Shown: piece by piece, positions 14,333 through 22,900 of the stretch
Layout of the letters: each line of letters begins with the position of its first letter
Numbering within the stretch: position 1 is the first letter of the stretch
Origin: a virus
DNA length: 23,523 bases
Reading direction: 5' to 3' (one strand)
Virus record (IMG/VR): IMGVR_UViG_3300048833_000243
Location: 1-23,523 of that record
Notes under the pieces: model-generated
Told to the model about the DNA's origin: nothing
The model's input: the letters and a program-made list of their open reading frames with translations, nothing else
Databases searched by the model: none
Translations under genes and position numbers: made by a program

Positions 14333-14372
14333 ACGGGCCAAATCCCCGAGACTTCATCTGTGTGGGGGGGGG
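14330..14372. repeat. Right half of a bipartite inverted repeat
   Basis: TAAACGGGCCA (14330-14340) starts with the stop codon of the 87-residue gene and is the exact complement of 13600-13610. The G9 run (14364-14372) mirrors the C10 run on the left. Confidence 0.5.
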
Positions 14373-14377
14373 CTGGA

Positions 14378-14391
14378 CCGCAAATTTGCGG
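14378..14391. repeat. Perfect palindrome CCGCAAATTTGCGG, copy 3
   Basis: This 14-bp palindrome follows the G9 run and precedes the head-closure gene by 41 bases. Related copies are at 1540-1553 and 2963-2974, all in non-coding DNA. Candidate operator. Confidence 0.5.
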
Positions 14392-14432
14392 GCGCGACCC
14401 TCTAACTTTCCAACATTGCAGGAGACTGAACC

Positions 14433-14771
14433 ATGGGTTTGCCTGCGGGGCGGCTCGACCGGCGGATCACGCTGCAGCGCTTTGCTGCGACCATCGATCC
14501 GGCGTCTGGAGAGCAGGTGAAGATGTGGAGCGATATCGGCACCCGGTGGGCGTCGAAGCGCGATGTCAGCGACAGCGAGCGCGTCGCCTCGGCGGAGATC
14601 GCGGCGACCATCGGCACGCGGTTCGTGGTGCACTGGGAGCGCCTGCTCGCCGACCTCAATCCGCTCGACCGGCTGGTCTGTGAGGGGCGGACCTACTCCA
14701 TCGTGGCGGTGAAGGAGATCGACCGGCGAGTCGGGCTCGAGATCAGCGCCTTGGCGCGGGCCGAGCCGTGA
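14433..14771 (+). CDS. Head-closure (head-tail adaptor) protein
   Basis: A 112-residue protein of the SPP1 gp16-like / Phage_H_T_join family. LPAGRLDRRITLQRF at the N-terminus, SGEQVKMWSDIGTRWASKRD, RFVVHWERL and LVCEGRTYSIVAVKEI are family signatures. It plugs the connector and forms the tail attachment site. AGGAG lies about nine bases ahead of the ATG. Its 3' end overlaps the next gene (GTGA). Confidence 0.9.
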   Translation: MGLPAGRLDRRITLQRFAATIDPASGEQVKMWSDIGTRWASKRDVSDSERVASAEIAATIGTRFVVHWERLLADLNPLDRLVCEGRTYSIVAVKEIDRRVGLEISALARAEP

Positions 14772-15256
14772 AGACGACTGTTCGGGTCGACGGGCTGCGG
14801 GAACTCGATGCCGCGCTCGGCGCCCTGGCGGAGGAGTACGGCAAGGCCGCCGGCAAGGCCGTGCTGCGGCGCGTCGCGGACCAGGCGCTGCAGCCGATGG
14901 CGGAGGCGGCTCGCCAGCTGGCGCCGGATGACCCCGACACGCAGGGACGCGACCTCAGGGCCTCGATCGCCGTCGGGGGCAAGTTGACCAAACGTCAGGC
15001 GGCTATTGCCCGCAAGGACCAGAACAAGGCGACCGTGACCCGCTACATGGGCACTGCCGACGTGGCCGGCGTGCCGCAGGAGTTCGGCACGGTGAACCAC
15101 GGGCCGCAGGCCTTCATGCGGCCAGCCTTCGACCAGCATGCCCTCGGCGCGATCGACATCGTGGCAAAGGAGCTCGGGCCCGAGATCGAAAAGACAGCGG
15201 CGCGCATCGCCAAGCGGCGTGCGGCGAAAGCAGCCAAGGCGGCAGGGGCGGGATGA
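14768..15256 (+). CDS. HK97 gp10-like tail/neck protein
   Basis: A 162-residue protein with a GTG start overlapping the previous stop. The N-terminal VRVDGLRELDAALGAL followed by a helix, then TVTRYMGTADVAGVPQEFGTVNHGPQAFMRPAFD is diagnostic of the HK97-gp10 family, a neck component joining head and tail. The C-terminus is a lysine/alanine-rich helix. It overlaps the next gene by four bases. Confidence 0.9.
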   Translation: MKTTVRVDGLRELDAALGALAEEYGKAAGKAVLRRVADQALQPMAEAARQLAPDDPDTQGRDLRASIAVGGKLTKRQAAIARKDQNKATVTRYMGTADVAGVPQEFGTVNHGPQAFMRPAFDQHALGAIDIVAKELGPEIEKTAARIAKRRAAKAAKAAGAG

Positions 15257-15645
15257 TGGAAGAGGCACTGCGCACGCTGCTGGTGGCAGACCCGACGCTC
15301 GGTGCGCTGGTCGCGCCCGGCAGCATCGTCTGGAACCACCTCCCGCAGGCGACGCCGCGGCCGGCCATCGTGCTGTTCCGGATCTCGGGTGCTCCCGGTG
15401 TCACGATGCAGGGCAGCGACGGGCTGATCAACGGCACGGTGCAGATCGACGTCCAGGCGCACTCGGTGACCGAAATGTGGGCCATCCGCGATGCGCTGTC
15501 TGGCCTGCTGCACGGGCACCGCGACGCCACGCTGACCGGCATCTTCTTTCTCAGCGAGCGGCAGAGCGCCGAGCCGCTGGGCGACAACCTCCTGATCCAC
15601 CGGTGCTCGATGGATTTCGACGTCTGGGCCCGCGCAGCGGCCTGA
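15253..15645 (+). CDS. DUF3168-like tail terminator/completion protein
   Basis: A 130-residue protein. MEEALRTLLVADPTLGALV, then WNHLPQATPRPAIVLFRIS, GTVQIDVQAHSVTEMWAIRDAL and a C-terminal HRCSMDFDVWAR match the DUF3168 / gp9-like group. These cap the tail tube at the head-proximal end. It follows the gp10-like gene in the usual order and begins with an ATGA overlap. Confidence 0.88.
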   Translation: MMEEALRTLLVADPTLGALVAPGSIVWNHLPQATPRPAIVLFRISGAPGVTMQGSDGLINGTVQIDVQAHSVTEMWAIRDALSGLLHGHRDATLTGIFFLSERQSAEPLGDNLLIHRCSMDFDVWARAAA

Positions 15646-15673
15646 TCGCACCAACCAACCAGAGGAGGCCGCA

Positions 15674-16084
15674 TTGGCCGACATCAGCATCACCGCGTCG
15701 AACGTCAAGCTCGTCAGCGGCCCTACCGAAGACCTGATTGCGGGCGCGTCCGTGACTGCCTTCCAGGCGGTCTACAAGGCAGCGGCGACCGGCAAGGCCA
15801 ATCTCTCCGACAACGACAACGCCACGGCGGAAGTGCGGGCGCTGCGCGGCATGGCGTTGCATGCGGCGCTCGCCGACCAACCGCTGAAGATCGCCAAGAA
15901 CGGTGCCATCGTCGATGTCGGCGCAGTGCTGACCGCCGGCGTCGAATACTACGTCTCGGGCACCGCCGGCGGCATCTGCCCGCGCGCCGACGTGACGACC
16001 GGCGACGATCCGATCCGCGTGGGCATGGCGCTCACCACCTCGCGGATCGAGCTCGACTTCAACGACCCGAACGTCACGCTCTAA
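15674..16084 (+). CDS. Small phage structural protein, decoration-like
   Basis: A 136-residue protein starting at TTG 15674, supported by AGAGGAGG at 15661-15668, five bases ahead. It is beta-rich: ADISITASNVKLVSG, then AVYKAAATGKANLSDND, AIVDVGAVLTAGVEYYVSG and VGMALTTSRIEL. The pattern resembles small capsid- or tail-decorating proteins found as accessories in siphophages. It sits just ahead of the tail tube gene, so a tail-surface role is possible. Function inferred only. Confidence 0.7.
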   Translation: MADISITASNVKLVSGPTEDLIAGASVTAFQAVYKAAATGKANLSDNDNATAEVRALRGMALHAALADQPLKIAKNGAIVDVGAVLTAGVEYYVSGTAGGICPRADVTTGDDPIRVGMALTTSRIELDFNDPNVTL

Positions 16085-16102
16085 GCTCAAGGAGACCCGG
16101 CC

Positions 16103-16531
16103 ATGGCCGAAGAAGTAACGACAGCCGAGATCGGCTATGGCGCCGTCATCGACCTCTCGACGGACGATGGCAGCACCTGGGACAGCGGCGGCCAGGTGGC
16201 CGGCGACATCACGCCGCCGAGCGCCACGGTGGACGTGATCGAGGCCTCGCACATGCAGTCGCCGGGGCGGATCAAGGAATACATCACCGGGATGTCGGAC
16301 CCCGGCGAGTGTTCCTACCCGATCCACTTCAACGCCGGCAGCGCCATCGACGATCGCTACCTGGCGATCCGCGCGGCGGGCGAGCGGGTCAAAGTCCGCA
16401 TCACCTTCGGCAACGCCGCGATCTGGACCTTCGACGCGCTGCTCACCGGCTACGCGCCGCAGGTGCCGATCAATGACCGGCAGACGGCACAGGTGACCTG
16501 GAAGGTCACCGGCTCGACGGTGGTGACCTGA
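16103..16531 (+). CDS. Major tail tube protein
   Basis: A 142-residue protein with AAGGAGA ahead of ATG 16103. EIGYGAVIDLSTDDGSTW, DVIEASHMQSPGRIKEYITG, CSYPIHFNAG and AIWTFDALLTGYAPQ followed by QVTWKVTGS are features of the lambda gpV-like tube fold. It polymerises around the tape measure to make the tail. It lies immediately before the tail assembly chaperone, with overlapping TGATG. Confidence 0.88.
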   Translation: MAEEVTTAEIGYGAVIDLSTDDGSTWDSGGQVAGDITPPSATVDVIEASHMQSPGRIKEYITGMSDPGECSYPIHFNAGSAIDDRYLAIRAAGERVKVRITFGNAAIWTFDALLTGYAPQVPINDRQTAQVTWKVTGSTVVT

Positions 16532-16863
16532 TGGCGAACGGCGAACGGGGAGAAGTGGCGCTCGTCGCGGGCGAGCGCACCCTGACCCTGCGCATGTCGA
16601 TCAACGCCGTGGCGGAGATCGAGACCTATCTCGACAAGGGTATCAACGACCTGGTCGAGATGGTGCGCAACCCGGCCGACTTCCGGATCAGCACCTGGCG
16701 GGTGCTGCTCTGGGGGGCGCTGCGCGAACATCACCCGTGCACGATCGAGCAGGCGGGCGAGATCATGGGTGAGGCGGGCGTCAATGCCGTGGTCGCCGCG
16801 CTCGGCACTGCGATGGCCGCTGCCTTCCCGGAGGCCAAGGGCGCAGCGGAAAACCCTCGGTAG
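16531..16863 (+). CDS. Tail assembly chaperone, N-terminal product
   Basis: A 110-residue protein of the gene-transfer-agent-like chaperone group (Phage_TAC_11 type): GEVALVAGERTLTLRMSINAVAEIETYL, then LVEMVRNPADFRISTWRVLLWGAL and a helical C-terminus VNAVVAALGTAMAAAF. Such proteins guide tape measure folding, and many make a longer form by ribosomal frameshifting. The frame stops at TAG 16861, while the -1 frame is open from 16773 to 17174 and looks coding. The ATG overlaps the tube gene's stop. Confidence 0.85.
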   Translation: MANGERGEVALVAGERTLTLRMSINAVAEIETYLDKGINDLVEMVRNPADFRISTWRVLLWGALREHHPCTIEQAGEIMGEAGVNAVVAALGTAMAAAFPEAKGAAENPR

Positions 16864-17174
16864 GCCAGCCGCGAGGTTGGCTGCCGCTCTGCCGCCGCTG
16901 GTGCATCGAAACCGGCGGACGGCGGGACGAGTTCTGGCGCTCGACCTTGAGGGAAATCGCCTTCGACCTCGAGGTTGCGGAAGCGCGCCAGTCCAAGGAA
17001 GAACAGTCCCGCCGCTGGCACACCTGGCATACCGGCGCCTTGCCGCTGGCCAAGAAGTTTCCCGCCTTCAAGGATTTCGTGCCGGCGCGGGAGATCGCCC
17101 CGACACGGCGCCAGACGATGGCGGAGCAGATCGCCATTGCCCGGGCATGGAGCGCTGCGGTCAGCGGACGCTAG
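16854..17174 (+). CDS. Tail chaperone extension in -1 frame (probable frameshift product)
   Basis: No ATG or GTG start fits this frame; a TTG at 16947 exists but would discard coding-like residues before it (GWLPLCRRW, GRRDEFWRSTLREI). That FWRSTLREI stretch resembles the FWRLTP motif of second tail chaperones (gene-transfer-agent g10.1 type). The simplest reading is a -1 frameshift from the preceding gene near 16848-16854, GGAAAAC, making a product of about 214 residues. The heptamer is not a canonical XXXYYYZ site, so the exact slip point is uncertain. A sequencing indel or a separate TTG-started gene are alternatives. The end is QIAIARAWSAAVSGR, with its stop shared (CTAG) with a minus-strand gene. 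Confidence 0.65.
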   Translation, partial: PSVGQPRGWLPLCRRWCIETGGRRDEFWRSTLREIAFDLEVAEARQSKEEQSRRWHTWHTGALPLAKKFPAFKDFVPAREIAPTRRQTMAEQIAIARAWSAAVSGR

Positions 17175-17380
17175 CCGGCGTCGCGCTCCTGCTCCCACTG
17201 CTTCAGCAGCCGCCAGGTCTGGTCGGCGCGGCCCACCAGGGCGGCGAGGCCGAGCAGGGCTGCGCCCGAGAACAGTCCGACCAAGCCGATGATGATCTGA
17301 ATGTCGGATCGCATCGAGACGAAGCCGAGCGCGCCGACGGCGAAGCTCAGCAGAGAAAAGACGATCAAGAAAACCCGCAA
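17171..17380 (-). CDS. Small two-helix membrane protein, antisense in tail cluster
   Basis: A 69-residue protein on the minus strand. The best start is TTG at 17380-17378, with a perfect AGGAGG at 17391-17386 five bases ahead; the open frame extends further but lacks such a signal. Two hydrophobic segments are plain: RVFLIVFSLLSFAVGALGFV and IQIIIGLVGLFSGAALLGLAALV. A charged tail follows (RLLKQWEQERDAG). It fills the gap between the chaperone and tape measure genes, and its stop overlaps the chaperone stop. A superinfection-exclusion or other membrane moron is plausible, a holin less so given the context. Function unknown. Confidence 0.6.
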   Translation of the reverse strand: MRVFLIVFSLLSFAVGALGFVSMRSDIQIIIGLVGLFSGAALLGLAALVGRADQTWRLLKQWEQERDAG

Positions 17381-17410
17381 AACACCCTCCTGGACGCCGA
17401 GGACTGACCC

Positions 17411-19147
17411 ATGGCCGGAGCAAAGATCGGCGCACTTCATGTAGCGCTGGGAATCGATACCGCGCAATTCTCGGCAGGGCTGAAGAAAGCGCAGTCTGGC
17501 CTCGCCGCTTTCGGCAAGGTGGCGGCGGTCGGGCTAGCGGCCGCGACCACTGCGGCGGTTGCTGCCGGTGCCGCGCTGGCCGTAGCCGGGCAGAAGGCAA
17601 TCAACGCCGCCGACAACATGTCGAAGGCAGCGCAGAAGGTGGGGGTGGCCACCGAGGCTCTGAGCCGGCTCAACTATGCGGCCGGGTACTCTGACGTTTC
17701 GCTGGAGCAGCTGACCGGCGGACTGCAGCGCCTGACCCGCAGCCTGGCAGACGTCGCGAGCGGCAAGGGCGGCACGGCGGCGACCGCGCTGCAAGCCCTC
17801 GGCATCAGCGCCACCGATACCAGCGGCCGGCTGCGGGCTGCCGACGAGGTATTCACTGAGATTGCCGACCGGTTCGGGCGTCTGGAGGACGGCTCGACGA
17901 AGACCGCTCTGGCGATCCAGCTCTTCGGCCGCTCGGGCGCGGAACTGATCCCGCTTCTGAATTCTGGCCGCGACGGGCTGAAGGAGATGGCCGACGAGTC
18001 GGATCGGCTCGGCCTCACCATCTCGGCGCGCACGGGCCGCGCCGCCGAAGCCTTCAACGATACCCTGACCAAGATCAGCAGGATCGTCGAGGGCGTGGCG
18101 ATGCAGGTCGCGGAGTCGGCGCTGCCGGCGTTACAGGACCTCGCCGACGCCATCGCTTCCCCGCAGTTCGCATCAGCGGCCGAGTGGCTGGCGAAGACCG
18201 TCGTCGGAGCTCTTACCAGCATCATCGAGGCGGCACGGCAGGCGAGCGATGCGCTGGGTTACCTCGCTACGCACGACATGTTCGGCAACGAGGTCCAGCT
18301 CAGCGAGCTCGCGATGGCCAAGCGTCGCTTCGATGCGAAGAAGGTGCTTCAGGGCGCTCTGAAGGGCGGCGCAATGTCGGCGCCGGGCGACGACTTCTTC
18401 CGCGGCATGTTCGGGGGCTCCGCCCCCGCAGTCGAGCCGCCGCCTGACGTCAACTTCCCGACCTTCACCGATGCGGGGGCCGGTGAAGCGATGGCCCGTC
18501 GCCTGGAGGCACTGCGCGAAAGCCTGCGCACCGAAGAGGAGAGCGAGCGCGAGAGCTACGCCCGGCGGCGCGAGGAAATCCAGAAGTTCTACGACGATGG
18601 CGTGATCCAACGCAGCGAGTTTGACGCGCTGATGCTGCGGGCGCAGCAGGACCATGCCGACCAGATGGTGGAGATCGCCCGGCGCCAGGCTGAGGAAGAA
18701 GCACGCATGCGCGAGCAGCTGGTCGACAATGTCGCCAGTGTGTTCGGCTCGCTCTCGACGCTCGCGGAGAACATGGGCGAGCGGGGCCTCGCGGCATCGA
18801 AGGCGTTCGGCGTCGCCGAGGCCATCGTCAACACCGCGCAGGGCATCACCAAGGCGCTGGCGCAGGGCGGCATCTTCGGGTTTGCCGGCGCGGCGGCGGT
18901 CGCGGCTGCCGGCGCGGCTCAGATCAGCACGATCCTCTCCGCCTCGAAGGGCTCGAGCAGCAAGCCGGCCGTGGGCGGCGCAGCCGGCGAGGTGGCCAGC
19001 GCATCGCAGGCCCCGGCGCGCTCCATCAGCATCAACCTGCAGGGCGACACCTTCTCGAGGGAGTCCGTGGGAGGGCTGTTCGAGCGGCTGAGCGAAGAGC
19101 TCGGCGTCGACGGCCTGCAGCTCGTTACCACGTACAAGCAGGCGTAG
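17411..19147 (+). CDS. Tape measure protein
   Basis: A 578-residue protein with GAGGA eight bases ahead of ATG 17411. It opens with GALHVALGIDTAQFSAGLKKAQ, typical of tape measures. A hydrophobic alanine-rich helix at about 37-66 (AAATTAAVAAGAALAVAG) follows, then a central region with LNYAAGYSDVSLEQL and TALAIQLFGRSGAELIPLL. A charged coiled coil spans about 355-440 (RRLEALRESLRTEEESERES, RRREEIQKFYDDG), and there is a second hydrophobic stretch near 480-515. At roughly 1.5 angstrom per residue, a known rule for this family, the tail would be near 85-90 nm. Confidence 0.92.
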   Translation: MAGAKIGALHVALGIDTAQFSAGLKKAQSGLAAFGKVAAVGLAAATTAAVAAGAALAVAGQKAINAADNMSKAAQKVGVATEALSRLNYAAGYSDVSLEQLTGGLQRLTRSLADVASGKGGTAATALQALGISATDTSGRLRAADEVFTEIADRFGRLEDGSTKTALAIQLFGRSGAELIPLLNSGRDGLKEMADESDRLGLTISARTGRAAEAFNDTLTKISRIVEGVAMQVAESALPALQDLADAIASPQFASAAEWLAKTVVGALTSIIEAARQASDALGYLATHDMFGNEVQLSELAMAKRRFDAKKVLQGALKGGAMSAPGDDFFRGMFGGSAPAVEPPPDVNFPTFTDAGAGEAMARRLEALRESLRTEEESERESYARRREEIQKFYDDGVIQRSEFDALMLRAQQDHADQMVEIARRQAEEEARMREQLVDNVASVFGSLSTLAENMGERGLAASKAFGVAEAIVNTAQGITKALAQGGIFGFAGAAAVAAAGAAQISTILSASKGSSSKPAVGGAAGEVASASQAPARSISINLQGDTFSRESVGGLFERLSEELGVDGLQLVTTYKQA

Positions 19148-19150
19148 CCC

Positions 19151-19966
19151 GTGATCGTCCTCTCCCCCGCCCTGATCGTCAGTCCAGCCGGTGACTATCC
19201 GCTCAGCTATCCGATGGTGGGCTGGCACAACGTCGTCACCATCGGCAACGTCACGGCCGACAGCGAGGCGGCCGGCTATCCGGTGACCAACCTCGCCAAC
19301 AGCTCCACCGCGAACCGGTGGCTTTCGGCGCTCACGGCAGAGCAGCTGGTGACCGTGTCGGATATCGACGCGGGGCTAATCGACTATGTCGGCATCGCCC
19401 GGCACTGGCTCGACGGGGCGACCGTCTCTGTCGAGGCGATCACCGCCGAGCCGGGCGCCGACTGGGAGGAGGTGCACCCGGGCATGATCGTCGCGGGCAC
19501 CGAGCCGATCGTCCTGCAGTTCGAGCCGGGTTTCTACATTGGCGTTCGGCTGCGGATCATTCCTGATGGCGTCGAGCCCGCAATGGCGGTGCTGTTCGTC
19601 GGCAAGTCGCTGGTGCTGCAGCGTTCGATGCAGGCCGGGTTCACGCCGATTGCCGATGCCAAGGAAAACGGCCTCGTCACCGGCTGGTCGCAGTCGGGCG
19701 AGCACCTGGGCTCGATCCTCGATGGAGCGATGTCGAGCAACAGCGCCGACCTCAAGGCGCTCGACCCGGACTGGTATCGCGACACCATGCGGCCCTTCGT
19801 GGTGGCGGGCAATGCCGGCGAGCCGTTCTTCTTCGCCTGGGATCCCGAGCACCACCCCGACGAGGTGGGCTTCTGCGTGTTCTCGGGCCCGGTCCGGCCG
19901 GTGGTCAACTATCTCGGCGGCAAGGAGATCGACATCTCGATCCCGATTAATGCGGTGGCGCTGTGA
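19151..19966 (+). CDS. Distal tail-like protein with discoidin-like domain
   Basis: A 271-residue protein starting at GTG 19151, three bases after the tape measure stop, without a strong ribosome binding site (coupled translation likely). Residues about 35-125 look like a galactose-binding/discoidin sandwich: GYPVTNLANSSTANRWLS, VTVSDIDAGLIDYVGIARHW and GATVSVEAI. The second half (WDPEHHPDEVGFCVFSGPVR, GGKEIDISIPINAV) is beta-rich. Its position between tape measure and hub is that of a distal tail protein in siphophages with YuA-like tails. Family assignment is by context and pattern. Confidence 0.75.
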   Translation: MIVLSPALIVSPAGDYPLSYPMVGWHNVVTIGNVTADSEAAGYPVTNLANSSTANRWLSALTAEQLVTVSDIDAGLIDYVGIARHWLDGATVSVEAITAEPGADWEEVHPGMIVAGTEPIVLQFEPGFYIGVRLRIIPDGVEPAMAVLFVGKSLVLQRSMQAGFTPIADAKENGLVTGWSQSGEHLGSILDGAMSSNSADLKALDPDWYRDTMRPFVVAGNAGEPFFFAWDPEHHPDEVGFCVFSGPVRPVVNYLGGKEIDISIPINAVAL

Positions 19967-22900
19967 CCCGGCAAGCCCTGACCTATGCCGAGCTAACGCT
20001 GCGCACCTGCGGCCTCGTCTATGGCGAGGGCGCGTGTCAGGCCGCGCTTGGCGTGACCGGCGAGCACAAGTGCTTCAACACGCGCGCCACCTGCCAGGAC
20101 CGGGTGAACTTCGACCTGGCCGAGGAGCCGGGCGGGGTGGCCGAGCACGTCACGACGCTCACGAATGCTGCTCCGGGTGGCGCGACCGTCTCCTGGAGCG
20201 GTGTCGGTGTCGACGAGGGCGGGTCGATAGCCCTCACAGTCTCCGCCCGCCGTGCCGCCGGCAATGTGCAGGTGCAGGCTTCATCCACAATCGGCGGAGA
20301 GCTGGTGGAGCGCGTCGTCCAGAACGGCACCGGCGGCACCAGATCGGAGATCCTGTTCGCCGAGGGGCCGTTCGGCGACGAGGTCGATATCTCGATCACC
20401 TTCGCCAACCAGCCTGACTGGGTGAGGGTGGGGGTGTGGCGTATTAAGGACGGGCGCCCGGTCACCGGCGGCACGGCCACGAGCACGACCAAGCCTAGCC
20501 CCAGCGTGACCGTCGATGCACCGAAGGATGGAAACATCCTGGCGGTCGTCACGAGTTACCTGCAGTCGAGCACCGCGTGGACCGGGCTCGACGAGGAGAC
20601 GGACGGCGCCCAGTCAAGTGGGCACTACAGCTTCGCCGGCCGGGGCTTCGCGGCGGAGGACCTGGCGCACGCGGTCACGGCGACGCAGACCTATCTCGCG
20701 CGCACCGCCCCGACCCTGCACGCTACCTTCCCGGGCCCGCGCTTCGATACGGCGGTGCGCGTCAGCTTCACCGGGCTCGCATCCGGCGACATGCTGCTGG
20801 TTGCGATCCAGCGCGCTGCCAGCACCAGCGGCACCACCCCGAGCGGATGGACGCTGCTGGATACTGTCGAGGGCAACGGCGCACGCATCGACATCTACGT
20901 GAGAACGGCACTGTGGACCTCGGGCACGAGCCTGACGCAGGATTTCACGGGCAACCTGCGCGACTACGGCGTCGGCATGGTGATCAAGGGCGTGACCGAC
21001 ACCGCCTTCATTCGCCAGATCGGCAAGGCGACCGGCGCCAGCACGACATCGCCATCGGCGCCGACGATCACCACCGATGTGGCGAACACACTGGTGATCG
21101 ACATCATCAGCCGCCTTACCGACATCTCCGGCGCGCAGTTCTCGGCGCAGGCCAACGCCAACCTGACGAGCTATGGCGAGAACTTCGATAACGGCCACAC
21201 CGAGGGATCAGGTGGCGGCATCTCGGTTGCCTCGGGCCTCAAGGCGGCGGCCGGTGCTACCGGCACCTCGAGCTCGACGTTGGCGAACACCTCGGCCTAT
21301 GCGGCGCTGAAGCTCGGTATCGCGCCGACCGACAATGCCGACGCCAACGTTGCGCTCGCGGTCGCCGCCTTCGAGTGGACGAGGCCGATCCGGGAAACCC
21401 GCGCCACCATGCGCTTCGCCAAGGCTGCCGACTACCGGCCGCAGGACATCGAGGCCATCGCCTCGATCGCCGACGTGTCGGTGACGCCGGCGCGCATCAA
21501 GCCGGGCGAGGACCTCGGCTCGCGCGCCACGATGCGGGTGAGCTTCAAGGAGCACCCGCACCCCGACACCGGGCCAGGGCTCGATCCCTACTTCGCTGAC
21601 CGGGCCTACGATCCGTACCGGCAAGGGTCGTTCTGGAGCAAGTTCCGGGCGCGGCAGCCCTACCTCAAGGGCGAGGAGCTGGTGCTGCGTCAGGGCTTCG
21701 TCGGTCAGTCGCTCGCCGAGATGGAGACAAGCAAGTTCATCGTCGAGAGTTTTGACGGGCCGACCGTCGACGGCGTCTACACGCTGATCGCCCACGACCC
21801 GCTGAAGATGCTCGACGGCGACAGGGCACAGTGCCCGCGCGTCAACCGTGGGCGGCTGTCCGCCGACCTCAGCAATGTCGCGACCACCTTCACCATCATT
21901 CCGGCCGGGCTCGGCGACGAGGAATACGCCAGCTCGGGCTGGCTCAACCTCGGCGGCAAGGAGATGGTGAGCTTCACCCGAGCGGGTGACGACTTCACCG
22001 TCGTGCGCGCCCAGATGGGCACCGTCGCGGTGGCTCACACTTCGGGCGACCGGGTGCAGCAGGCGGCGCGATTCGACTCGATGGACCCGGCCGACATCAT
22101 CCACGAGCTGATGGCGGACTATGCCGGCGTGCCGGAGGACTGGATCCCGCTCGGCGACTGGCAGGCGGAGACGGGGGGCTACCTGCAGCGCGTGTTCGAC
22201 GCGACGATCGCCGAGCCGACAGCGGTCAACAAGCTCGTGGCCGAACTGATGGAGCAGGCGGGGCTTTCGATCTGGTGGGACGAACTCGGCGAGCAGATCA
22301 GGCTGCGCGTGCTGCGGCCGATTGCGACCGACGTCGCCACCCATGACGAGAGCCTCATGGTGCGCGGCTCTCTGGCCATCCGCGAGCAGCCCGACAAGCG
22401 CTATTCCGAGGTGTGGATACACTTCGGCCAGGTCAGCCCGCTCGGCGGCGAGGACGTTGACAACTACCCGCTCGTGTCGGTCACGGCCGACCTCGAGGCG
22501 CAGGACAACTACCAGTCGAGCAAGATCAGGAAGGTCTACAGTCGCTGGATCGCGCGGGCAGGGCGCACCGCAGCGGACCGGGTGGGCAGCATCGTGCTGA
22601 GCCGCTTCCGCGATCCGCCGCGGTTGTTCACCTACTCGCTGATGCGGGGTGCCCAGGGTGATCCGATCCTCGGCGAAGGCTACCAGGTCTCGCACCGGAG
22701 CCTGCAGGATGCGACCGGGGCCCGGCTGCCGGAGGCGGCGCAGATCGTCAGCCTCGGCCGCGGTCCAGCGCAGTTCACGGTGACGGCGGAGGGCTTCAGC
22801 TACGCGCTGCCGCCCGATATCGGCGACCGGCAGGTGACGATCAACGCCAACCTGTTCGGCGCCAACCTCCGGACGCTGCACGACGACCTCTATCCGGAGC

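Noticed and set aside
3431-19147. A gene transfer agent rather than a phage
   Set aside because: The gene order and chaperone resemble gene transfer agents, but the replication genes, NusG-like gene, HNH nuclease, accessory block and a hub unlike the usual GTA tail-tip set (DUF2460, DUF2163, NlpC-type peptidase not seen) fit a complete phage better.
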